A DNA stretch of 32,846 nt from Flavobacteriales bacterium (GTDB lineage: Bacteria; Bacteroidota; Bacteroidia; CAIKAF01): positions 1-32,846 of the forward strand of contig JAOABX010000025.1 in NCBI GenBank assembly GCA_026418175.1. Direction: 5' to 3'. How positions within the stretch are numbered: the stretch's first letter is position 1; every line of letters begins with the position of its first letter. The position numbers were made by a program, and so were the translations under genes. The notes below the pieces were generated by a model that saw nothing but the letters and a program-made list of their open reading frames with translations, did no database searches and was not told the DNA's origin. Positions 1 to 6,689 of the stretch are shown here, one piece after another.

Positions 1-428
1 CAAATATTTTCTTTGCTTTTTTCTAAATTCAAAAAAAACACTTTAAAATAGTTGATACTCTGTCCTATTCTAGTATTTACAACTCTTTCGCATTCTTTAT
101 ATGAATTAAAAGTTGTAAATAATAATTCTTTTTCTGAAAGGCTAAAAAAAACTCTATTGTATTTTTCATACTGAATATTTGATGAATAAAGTAATGGAAT
201 TTTTAGAATATTAAAAATATATTTACTTATTTTTTGAGTGATAGAATTAAGTAATTCAGGAGATTTTTCAATTTCGCTGATTTGTTTTTTTAGTTCCCAA
301 TTAATAACTTGGGCAATGGATGGGAAAAATTCATCAGTAATTTCAACAAACTTGAATTCTTCACGATTTAATAAAAGTAAGAATGATTTTGAGCTTGCCC
401 GCGATAGTATTTCCTTGATATAATTCAT
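1..428 (-). CDS. Unknown AT-rich gene, 3' part outside window
   Basis: I do not recognise this gene. Reading the complement from the ATG at 428-426, the frame stays open to the window edge, giving about 142 residues without a stop; the protein begins MNYIKEILSRASSKSFLLLL. It is Lys, Ile, Phe and Asn rich, with no signal peptide or convincing membrane segment. Two single Cys-containing stretches are visible but no recognised catalytic motif. Codon use is strongly AT-biased compared with the nqr or ribosomal genes, which suggests accessory DNA. It lies 51 nt downstream of the small ORF at 480-722 in the same orientation, with a terminator-like hairpin in the gap. It could therefore be the second gene of an operon whose first product is a small peptide. 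A maturation or immunity role is only an inference from that layout. The opposite-strand ORF inside it (238-423) looks like a shadow. Confidence 0.6.
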   Translation of the reverse strand, partial: MNYIKEILSRASSKSFLLLLNREEFKFVEITDEFFPSIAQVINWELKKQISEIEKSPELLNSITQKISKYIFNILKIPLLYSSNIQYEKYNRVFFSLSEKELLFTTFNSYKECERVVNTRIGQSINYFKVFFLNLEKSKENI

Positions 429-440
429 AATAAAAAATAG

Positions 441-470
441 AAAAAAGGAGCAGCGTATACACGCTACTCC
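441..470 (-). terminator. Terminator-like hairpin between the small ORF and the next gene
   Basis: On the minus strand the gap between the two left-end genes holds GGAGTAGCGT-GTAT-ACGCTGCTCC, a 10-bp stem with one G-T wobble and a 4-nt loop, followed directly by TTTTTTC. This is the form of an intrinsic terminator. Because the next gene begins only 13 nt after the T-run, it may work as a partial terminator that lowers expression of the downstream gene relative to the small ORF. The fold is seen in the sequence; the attenuation role is inferred. Confidence 0.6.
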
Positions 471-479
471 CTCTAACTT

Positions 480-722
480 TTAATCTTCCAGACCAATAGC
501 AAATTCACAATCTCCTGCAACTAATTTAAATCCTGAAGGGGATTCATCAGGATCTGCTTTTTGAATTTGTACAGTTGGTATATCAGGAAAGCAACAATGA
601 ACAGTAGTGCCATCGCATGGGCGGCCACTGCCAGTTCCGGTTGAGCCCAATGCACCATTGTACCTTTCTACAAGAAATTCAAGGTCTGATTTTTTCATTC
701 TCATGATTTCTGTAAGTGCCAT
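480..722 (-). CDS. Small Cys/Gly/Thr-rich protein, possible peptide precursor
   Basis: An 80-residue ORF with no family I can name. The N-terminal third is charged and helical in character (MRMKKSDLEFLVERYNGAL). It is followed by a Gly/Ser/Thr run (GSTGTGSG, about residues 26-33), then a Cys-containing segment with C36, C43 and C44, and an acidic C-terminus with C72. A helical, leader-like start followed by a small-residue, Cys/Thr-rich segment is the general layout of ribosomally made, modified peptide precursors (RiPPs), but no GG cleavage site or known leader motif is clear. ATG codons at residues 7 and 9 are alternative starts. It is first in a minus-strand unit with the truncated gene at 1-428, with a terminator-like hairpin between them. 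It could equally be an ordinary small Cys protein. Confidence 0.5.
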   Translation of the reverse strand: MALTEIMRMKKSDLEFLVERYNGALGSTGTGSGRPCDGTTVHCCFPDIPTVQIQKADPDESPSGFKLVAGDCEFAIGLED

Positions 723-848
723 AATTTTAAAATTTAAGGTTATGCTTACTCTTTTTTTAGGATTTTCAGCGTCCTCCCTTTTTATTATTTATAATGCTCA
801 ATATTTAACGTAATTTTTTCATTTATATTGTAATTGTATATGTATTGG

Positions 849-984
849 CACTAACGTATTGGGTATTGGCGAAGAAGGGGCATTTGAAAAACGTCAGCTT
901 GGATTATGCACCAAAGCTTAATAGAATTACAAATGTTGAGGCTTGTACTTCTGCCCCTTTTTTGCCAATACCTTGTTAGCGGCT
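849..984 (-). repeat. attC-like long imperfect hairpin
   Basis: Immediately downstream of the TSUP gene (minus strand) is a long imperfect inverted repeat. It opens with AGCCGCTAAC (984-975) and closes with GTTAGTG (855-849). The arms pair in blocks: CTAAC with GTTAG, GGTATTGGC (972-964) with GCCAATACC (870-862), and GGGGCA with TGCCCC (882-877). Further in are CATTTG with CAAATG, and an apical AGCTTTGG/CCAAGCT that leaves one T bulged. Terminal YAAC and GTTR boxes, paired inner boxes, a bulged base near the tip and a length of about 135 bp resemble integron attC recombination sites. The outer boxes do not fit the RYYYAAC/GTTRRRY consensus exactly, so attC identity is an inference. It may also act as a transcription terminator. 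Confidence 0.55.
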
Positions 985-2087
985 GTTTTTTATTCGTCAA
1001 ACTCAAATTTTGTTAGTTTTTTGTCTTTATAACAGTAAAATTCATAACTGCGTTTTGACGCTACTTTAAACACTTTTTCTAATAGAATTTTGTCATACTG
1101 TGGCAATAGTTCGTTGTACTTTGCTTTTAACTTGTCAGGAAGATCGCTTGTATTTATTGGTCGTTCAATTTCCAAGCCGTCATCGATGGCAAATTCTAAA
1201 ACAAAATTACTGTTCCGCCAACGCATTGTTCTTTCGTCATATTGATTTGTCGAGAAAGATATGTTGTCTTGGGTTATGATGTTTTGAGTTGTTCCTACCA
1301 ACAAAAATATACCTGAAACAACCATTGCTCCATAACCAATTTTACGAAATAAAAATTCACTGATATGAGGTAAAATAAATTTTACTGTATAAGAAGAAAT
1401 GATAGAAGCGATTGCAATTGTCAAACCAAGCCACAAAGCACTAGATGAATATAATTCCAAAATTAGATAAATGATTAGTTTGATTGAATGTAAAAAAATT
1501 TCGTTGGCTGCCCTTGTCGCTACTATCTCTTCTTTTGTCAATCCATATCGTAAATAAAATCGGTTAAATAAAAGTCCAATTGCACCCGTGATGCCCGAAA
1601 TAAACCCTGCAAAAAATCCGACTATTGCTAATACAAATTTTGGATAAGGTTTTTCTTCTTGTGTTTGTTGTTTCCTGTTTCTAAAAAGTTCTGGAAGATT
1701 AGCCAATAAAAACAATCCGACAATAAGTTGTAAATACAATGGATTGACATATTTTATCAACCAAGCTCCTAGCAAGACTGCTGGGATTGAAAAGGGAACG
1801 AACCAAAAAAATATTTTCCAACAAATGTTCTTTTTGAAAACAATAATTCTTGATGCCGAACTTGTAAATGTTCCAATAGTCAAAGAAAAAGAAACTACAG
1901 AAGTTGGCAGAAGCCAATTGAGTAAAGGCACTAAAATTAAACTTGCTCCGCCTCCACAAATAGCACTAATCCAAAACGCTATGACTGTCGCTAAAAAAAG
2001 TAGTCCTATTTTAAATGCCATATATTAAGTGATGATTTTGTTTTGTCTCTCGGTGTTTTTACGAATGTCGGTTAAAATAGCCGCTAA
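855..2087 (-). mobile_element. Candidate integron-type gene cassette carrying a TSUP gene
   Basis: The minus-strand unit begins at TTAGCGGCT, just after the G of GTTAGCGGCT (2088-2079), and contains one gene (2021-990). It ends with an attC-like hairpin whose first box is the exact inverse AGCCGCTAAC (984-975) and whose last box is GTTAG (855-851). In integron cassettes the first bases of the cassette are complementary to the inverse core of its own attC, because the two meet in the circular form; here the match extends 10 bp. One gene, short flanks and the site at the 3' end also fit. No integrase gene is in the window, and no second attC is evident beside 2088, so the assignment rests on architecture alone. 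Confidence 0.5.
990..2021 (-). CDS. TSUP (TauE/SafE) family membrane permease with C-terminal extension
   Basis: A 343-residue predicted inner-membrane protein. Residues 1-250 have the TSUP (TauE/SafE, sulfite/sulfonate exporter-like) pattern: the first hydrophobic helix leads into CGGGASLILVPLL (about 22-34), and the second half repeats the theme with GFFAGFISGITGAIG (about 135-149). About eight membrane segments can be drawn. Members export or import small sulfur- or carbon-containing anions; the substrate cannot be predicted here. Residues 251-343 form a hydrophilic tail with no membrane segment, which is unusual because most family members are 240-270 residues long and end at the last helix. 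The gene stands alone between cassette-like boundaries and is followed directly by the attC-like hairpin, so it may have been acquired horizontally. Confidence 0.8.
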   Translation of the reverse strand: MAFKIGLLFLATVIAFWISAICGGGASLILVPLLNWLLPTSVVSFSLTIGTFTSSASRIIVFKKNICWKIFFWFVPFSIPAVLLGAWLIKYVNPLYLQLIVGLFLLANLPELFRNRKQQTQEEKPYPKFVLAIVGFFAGFISGITGAIGLLFNRFYLRYGLTKEEIVATRAANEIFLHSIKLIIYLILELYSSSALWLGLTIAIASIISSYTVKFILPHISEFLFRKIGYGAMVVSGIFLLVGTTQNIITQDNISFSTNQYDERTMRWRNSNFVLEFAIDDGLEIERPINTSDLPDKLKAKYNELLPQYDKILLEKVFKVASKRSYEFYCYKDKKLTKFEFDE

Positions 2088-2243
2088 CTTGATTATAAGT
2101 CTGAAAAAATCATCCTTTTGCATCCAATAGTGGAAAATAGGTCTGATTTTTTTTCTCCTTGTCTCGATCTTCAATTTTATGAAATTTATGAGAAATCATC
2201 AAATATTTTTGTTCATTAGTATAGCGATGTTGTATAGTGCATT

Positions 2244-2431
2244 TTGGGGCGGCGGGTGAAGTGGTAGCTGGCGGTGGCGGGTGGGTGGTTGGTTTATTGC
2301 GTTGGGAGTGCCGCGTGGGCGGCGGAGGCTGACGAAGGAAGACCCCGCACGCCCCGCAGCCTGCCGTAAGGCAGGCGAGGCACACCCACCCGCATCCGCC
2401 ACTACAAACGAAACACGCCTTAGCCCCCCAA
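2244..2431. repeat. GC-rich self-complementary non-coding element
   Basis: This stretch is strikingly GC-rich in an AT-rich surrounding. It can fold on itself: TTGGGG (2244-2249) with CCCCAA (2426-2431), GCGGGTGGGTG (2277-2287) with CACCCACCCGC (2383-2393), and TGCC (2309-2312) with GGCA (2379-2382). Inside is a perfect hairpin, GCCTGCC-GTAA-GGCAGGC (2359-2376), whose loop is a GNRA-type tetraloop if transcribed. ORFs are open on both strands across it, but their Pro/Arg/Gly/Ala-rich translations look like composition artefacts. Likely explanations are an interspersed intergenic repeat or a structured RNA. The rest of the gap, 2089-2243 and 2432-2535, shows nothing I can assign. Confidence 0.55.
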
Positions 2432-2535
2432 TAATAAATTGTATGGAAAAGGCAACAGGAATTTGTGGAGAAAGGGTTCTAAAAAAATGATATGAATAAA
2501 AACATGAATGATGATGTGGTGCTTTGATGGGTATG

Positions 2536-2577
2536 TAACTTTGATTACATGCACTAAATAAGATTTAGTTACTTTTG
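2536..2577 (+). promoter_or_regulatory. Two Bacteroidota -7 promoter boxes upstream of pruA
   Basis: TAACTTTG (2536-2543) and TACTTTTG (2570-2577) both match the Bacteroidota -7 consensus TAnnTTTG. The second sits 21 nt before the chosen ATG at 2599 and includes the TTG at 2575, which argues that this TTG is promoter, not a start codon. No good -33 TTTG box is seen at standard spacing. Confidence 0.45.
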
Positions 2578-2598
2578 CCTGCAGTAAATTATCAATTT

Positions 2599-4230
2599 AT
2601 GTCGCTAGGAATATTTAATACCCCTACTCCGGTGAATGAACCGGTAAAAAGTTATGCTCCCGGAACTGCTGAAAGGGCGGCACTAAAAGCGCAAATAGCT
2701 GCCTATAAATCGCAGCAGAGGGATATCCCTATGTACATAGGTGGCCAGGAAGTGCGTACCGGGAATATGGTTTCTATTTATCCTCCGCATGAATTATCGC
2801 ATAGGTTGGGGGTGTTTCATCAAGGCGACGCAACCCATGTAAAGCAAGCCATTGATGCAGCCTTGAAAGCCAGAGAAGCATGGGCCGATTTGCCCTGGGA
2901 ACAACGGGCATCTATTTTTTTGAAGGCTGCTGAATTAATAGCAGGGCCTTATCGTGCCAAGATGAATGCCGCTACGATGCTCGGCCAATCGAAAAACGTT
3001 TTTCAGGCAGAGATTGATAGTGCTTGCGAATTGATTGATTTTTTGCGTTTCAACGTAAAGTTTATGCAGGAAATTTATGAACAGCAACCCATATCTTCCC
3101 CCGGAATTTGGAATCGTTTGGAACAACGTCCGTTAGAAGGGTTTGTATTTGCACTTACTCCGTTTAACTTTACAGCCATTGGCGGAAATTTACCGACAGC
3201 TCCGGCCATGATGGGGAATGTAGTAGTATGGAAACCGGCCAATACTCAAATCTATTCGGCCAGTGTGTTTATGGAAGTATTGAAAGAGGCCGGCTTGCCG
3301 GATGGGGTGATTAATCTGGTATATGTGAGTGGCCCCACTGCCGGAGAGGTGATTTTTAATCATCCGGATTTTGCAGGAATTCATTTCACCGGTTCAACTT
3401 CTACCTTTCAACAGATTTGGAAAACCATTGGTAATAATATTCACTTGTATCGTTCTTATCCACGCATAGTAGGAGAGACCGGAGGAAAAGATTTTGTATT
3501 TGCTCATCCTTCTGCTGATGTGAAAGCGTTGACAGTGGCGCTATCCCGCGGAGCATTTGAATATCAAGGGCAAAAATGTTCCGCAGCATCCAGAGCGTAT
3601 ATACCTGAAAGTATTTGGCCGGAGGTGAAAAAATATCTTCTGGAAGATTTGGCCTCGTTTAAAATGGGAGTGGTGGATGATTTTAGTAATTTTATTAATG
3701 CGGTGATTGACGAAAAGGCATTTGATAAAATAGCAGCTTACATTGATGCGGCAAAAAATAACCCGGATGTGGAAATTATTGCTGGTGGAAATTATGATAA
3801 AACCAAAGGGTATTTTATTGAGCCAACTGTAATACGTACTCAAGACCCGGGGTATGTTACCATGTGTGAAGAGATTTTTGGCCCGGTGTTAACCATTTAT
3901 GTGTACAAGGATGAAGAATTAGATAACATGTTGGAAATAGCCGATAAAACATCGGTGTATGCATTAACGGGGGCCATCTTTGCACAAGATCGGTATGCCA
4001 TTCATCACATGGTAAATAAACTGCGCAATGCAGCCGGTAACTTTTACATTAACGATAAGCCCACGGGGGCTGTGGTAGGCCAGCAACCCTTTGGAGGTGC
4101 GAGGGCATCGGGTACCAACGATAAAGCAGGTTCGATGATTAATTTATTGCGTTGGGTATCGCCCCGGGCAATTAAAGAAACCTTTGTGCCGCCGATAGAT
4201 TATCGGTATCCGTTTATGCAGGAACCGTAA
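2599..4230 (+). CDS. pruA: L-glutamate gamma-semialdehyde (1-pyrroline-5-carboxylate) dehydrogenase
   Basis: This enzyme oxidises glutamate-5-semialdehyde/P5C to glutamate with NAD+, the last step of proline (and arginine/ornithine) catabolism, in the cytoplasm. With the ATG at 2599 it is 543 residues, close to the usual length of the eukaryote-like P5C dehydrogenase group of the aldehyde dehydrogenase superfamily. Visible motifs are ALTPFNFTAIGGNLPTAPA (about 185-203), the nucleotide-binding FTGST (263-267), the general base in GETGGK (E293), and the catalytic cysteine in GQKCSAASR (C327). An in-frame TTG at 2575 would add eight residues but overlaps a promoter box, so I prefer 2599. No proline dehydrogenase gene is adjacent; the next gene is an unrelated division protein. 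Confidence 0.95.
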   Translation: MSLGIFNTPTPVNEPVKSYAPGTAERAALKAQIAAYKSQQRDIPMYIGGQEVRTGNMVSIYPPHELSHRLGVFHQGDATHVKQAIDAALKAREAWADLPWEQRASIFLKAAELIAGPYRAKMNAATMLGQSKNVFQAEIDSACELIDFLRFNVKFMQEIYEQQPISSPGIWNRLEQRPLEGFVFALTPFNFTAIGGNLPTAPAMMGNVVVWKPANTQIYSASVFMEVLKEAGLPDGVINLVYVSGPTAGEVIFNHPDFAGIHFTGSTSTFQQIWKTIGNNIHLYRSYPRIVGETGGKDFVFAHPSADVKALTVALSRGAFEYQGQKCSAASRAYIPESIWPEVKKYLLEDLASFKMGVVDDFSNFINAVIDEKAFDKIAAYIDAAKNNPDVEIIAGGNYDKTKGYFIEPTVIRTQDPGYVTMCEEIFGPVLTIYVYKDEELDNMLEIADKTSVYALTGAIFAQDRYAIHHMVNKLRNAAGNFYINDKPTGAVVGQQPFGGARASGTNDKAGSMINLLRWVSPRAIKETFVPPIDYRYPFMQEP

Positions 4231-4305
4231 TGGATTAACAGTTGTTAGTTGAAAGCTTACTACAGCTTTTGGCAATTCATGCTGCAAGGCATAGTATATT
4301 TGAAT

Positions 4306-4653
4306 ATGAAGCACGAAGAATTAGACGAAGAATCGTTGGATGAAATTCGCAGTTCACGTATATGGCTGCGTCTAATCCGAAATAAATATTTACTTGTTAC
4401 CGCTTTTTTTATTGTATGGATGGCTTTTTTTGATAATAACAACTGGATGTATCTGGAACGATTAACCAGCGAAGCCAATCAGAAGAAAGCTGACCGGGCA
4501 TGGTACAAACGAGAAATTGAACAGGTAAAAAAAGAATATCAGGAATTAACATCCAGCATACAAGCCATGGAAAAATATGGACGTGAAAAATATTTTATGA
4601 AACGTGCTGATGAAGATGTGTATGTATTTTTTGAAGGAGAAGTAACTCCTTAA
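4306..4653 (+). CDS. FtsB/DivIC-family septum formation initiator
   Basis: A 115-residue bitopic membrane protein. A charged cytoplasmic N-terminus is followed by one membrane helix (about residues 28-43), a periplasmic coiled coil (about 50-90, with EIEQVKKEYQELTSSIQAMEK) and the short family signature YGREKYFMKRADEDVYVF. FtsB/DivIC proteins pair with FtsL and help activate septal wall synthesis in the divisome. The ATG at 4306 gives the standard topology; in-frame upstream codons (TTG 4249, ATG 4279) would add a tail ahead of the charged segment and look less likely. It lies 75 nt downstream of pruA on the same strand, and its stop codon overlaps by four bases the end of the convergent lipoprotein gene. 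Confidence 0.85.
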   Translation: MKHEELDEESLDEIRSSRIWLRLIRNKYLLVTAFFIVWMAFFDNNNWMYLERLTSEANQKKADRAWYKREIEQVKKEYQELTSSIQAMEKYGREKYFMKRADEDVYVFFEGEVTP

Positions 4654-5459
4654 TCGTTAACATTGATAAAAATAAAATTACTTCCCTCCCGTTTCCATAC
4701 GGCTGAAATTACCTGAATGTTTGCAGTATTCCAGTGTGGGGGTTTAAAAATGCCATATCGTTTTTTAAATGAAGTAGCAGCAGAAATGCCGCTGTTTGCA
4801 ATTAAATCTCCAAAGGCTGAGGTGGAAGTAGTAGCACGTAAAACATAATTGTGGCGAAACGATGGGTCAGTAATGCCAGCTTGAGGCAGGTTGATGTTAT
4901 TTTCAAGAATATAAGCAGCGGCATAGTACTCTCCAATAGCTCCGCCAAAAAATTTTGCATAAAGTGTAATAATAACACTATCCCCCTGAACATTAAAATC
5001 GGTGCTGGAATTGGCAATGGGGGCAATGGCGTATGATTCATCCACTGCTTGATTAATATGGTTCAATGTTAGCAAATTTGATTGCAGTCCGGCAGCAATA
5101 TCCGGGTATCCGGTTTGGTTATAATTAGATGCAATGTTAACGGCTTCGCCACAAAACAAAGTATCAGTTGAAGTAGGGTGAACCACCATGGGGATGACCT
5201 TGGAAGCATTTGCTGCCATAGCATTGTTGAACAATGGTATTCCAAAGGTACCGCAGGTAGAGTTTTGTGAATTATTAAATAAAACCAGTAAAACTTTTTT
5301 CTCATTTTCCGGATAGGCGCATGAGCCATCATTTTTCTCTGCTAAGGGGTCGAAGTTAAAAGCGTTGGGATCGGTACAACCTTTTTTACTGTCGTTGCAA
5401 GATGAAAAAAGCAGGATAAGAATAAAATTGAATATATAGAATAATTGTCTTGAGTTCAT
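4650..5459 (-). CDS. Omp28-like lipoprotein
   Basis: A 269-residue predicted lipoprotein: a hydrophobic signal (ILILLFSS) ends at lipobox cysteine C21, followed by CNDSKKG. Residues 27-50 carry the Cys- and Asp-rich motif that starts GCTDPNAFNF and ends DGSCAYP, a short element common in Bacteroidota exported proteins. The remainder resembles Omp28-related surface proteins: a putative thiol segment (STCGTFGIPLF), then β-rich sequence ending in VISAVWKREG. Function is not established for this group; outer-membrane or surface location is inferred from the lipobox. It is the last gene of a minus-strand operon, 1 nt after the flippase-like gene and downstream of the T9SS plug gene. Its end overlaps the convergent ftsB-like gene by four bases. 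Confidence 0.7.
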   Translation of the reverse strand: MNSRQLFYIFNFILILLFSSCNDSKKGCTDPNAFNFDPLAEKNDGSCAYPENEKKVLLVLFNNSQNSTCGTFGIPLFNNAMAANASKVIPMVVHPTSTDTLFCGEAVNIASNYNQTGYPDIAAGLQSNLLTLNHINQAVDESYAIAPIANSSTDFNVQGDSVIITLYAKFFGGAIGEYYAAAYILENNINLPQAGITDPSFRHNYVLRATTSTSAFGDLIANSGISAATSFKKRYGIFKPPHWNTANIQVISAVWKREGSNFIFINVND

Positions 5460-5460
5460 A

Positions 5461-6684
5461 TTATTTAATAAGTTTAATTTTTTTCTCAGATTGGCTTTGA
5501 AAATCTAAAACAATTATTAAAATCATTAAAATCCATTGACCCATAGCTGCACCGATTAATCCACCGATTACTCCTTTTATTTTTACAAGGTAACTGCATG
5601 CCAAAGCAACCGAAGCAGCCGCAATAAATGTTACAATGGCGATATTGATATATTTATTTTTATTAATGAGTTTTAATGCATAGGGGGTGTATATAAAGGT
5701 TGGAAAAATGTAAAAAATACCAGCTAAAATAAAACTTAATGATAGTTCTATAGAATAGATGTACCGGCATGCAACGTAAATTGAATAAATAATTGCTGGT
5801 GTAAGCGTAACACCCAGAAGTGTTATGCTGAGCTGCAACTTTTTATCAATTTTAATTCGTGACTTATAGTAATTTTTAAAAAATGGAATCAGTAATAAAT
5901 TAGGCACAGAAACTACGAATATTAAAAAGTTCATGAAAATTTGATATTCAGCTTTTACGATATTGCTAAATGAGATGTAAACAAACACACGGTCAGCAAT
6001 ATAAAGTAATAAAGTAGCAAACCCCATGATAAAATAGGAATAGGCTTGAATAAAAAAGTTTAGATTGATATATCTAACGTTTATTTTGTATTTGATTTCA
6101 CGAAAGCTAAAAATTAATACAAAAGCTCTGAAAAACTCACCCAGGCCCATGCACAATATGACCCATTCATAACTCATAAAGTTTTTTTGATAAATACTTA
6201 TAATTAACGAGAAGCCAACAGTAAATCCAATCAATTCAGCTATAATTGCATGGGTATATTTTTCTTTGTATTCAATCAATGGTTCATAACTTTCGTAGGT
6301 ACATTTTCCGGTAAGCATCAGTAATATTCCTATTTTCATTAAGAAAGAAAAAGGAGAAATTAGAATAAAAAACGAAAATGGAACCCACAATAAAGTGCGG
6401 CTATGAATATTTTCAAGCCAGGATTCACTGATTTTATCGGGCATCAGGTCAAATTTTTTTAATAAATGTTTTTTTGTACCCCATCCTAAAATGTGTGCAA
6501 TTAAGTTTACAATTAATAATGTATCCACGCATTCTCCCCATGTTCCTTTATTCATTAATTCAAAAATTACAAAAGGCCAAGCCATGGAAAAAAAATATGG
6601 AAGGGCTGTGCGTAGTGTGCCTATTGAAACAAGGATAATTCGCTTCTGAGTATTTTTAAATATTTGGGCTTGCGAATTCATCAT
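5461..6684 (-). CDS. Flippase-like polytopic membrane protein
   Basis: About 407 residues with roughly 12 hydrophobic segments spread along the whole length and short loops. This resembles the polysaccharide transporter/flippase (Wzx/MATE, MOP superfamily) fold, though I see no diagnostic motif. It is rich in Ile, Phe and Tyr, as AT-rich membrane protein genes often are. If it is a flippase it would move a lipid-linked glycan across the inner membrane, but no glycosyltransferase genes are nearby. The start is uncertain: ATG codons at 6684 and 6681 are available, while a TTG at 6693 would overlap the TGA of the plug gene. Tight spacing on both sides (5-6 nt and 1 nt) puts it in one operon with the T9SS plug and the Omp28-like lipoprotein. 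Confidence 0.7.
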   Translation of the reverse strand: MMNSQAQIFKNTQKRIILVSIGTLRTALPYFFSMAWPFVIFELMNKGTWGECVDTLLIVNLIAHILGWGTKKHLLKKFDLMPDKISESWLENIHSRTLLWVPFSFFILISPFSFLMKIGILLMLTGKCTYESYEPLIEYKEKYTHAIIAELIGFTVGFSLIISIYQKNFMSYEWVILCMGLGEFFRAFVLIFSFREIKYKINVRYINLNFFIQAYSYFIMGFATLLLYIADRVFVYISFSNIVKAEYQIFMNFLIFVVSVPNLLLIPFFKNYYKSRIKIDKKLQLSITLLGVTLTPAIIYSIYVACRYIYSIELSLSFILAGIFYIFPTFIYTPYALKLINKNKYINIAIVTFIAAASVALACSYLVKIKGVIGGLIGAAMGQWILMILIIVLDFQSQSEKKIKLIK

Positions 6685-6689
6685 AATTT

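Noticed and set aside
238-423. Plus-strand ORF at the left edge
   Set aside because: It lies inside the longer minus-strand frame (428 to the edge), which has a better start and uninterrupted length.
2110-2490. Overlapping ORFs on both strands through the GC-rich block
   Set aside because: Translations are Pro/Arg/Ala/Gly low complexity, overlap one another, and follow from high GC lowering stop-codon frequency; the region looks non-coding and folded.
2575-2598. TTG start for the P5C dehydrogenase
   Set aside because: The TTG falls inside a -7 promoter box (TACTTTTG), and the ATG at 2599 gives the usual family N-terminus.
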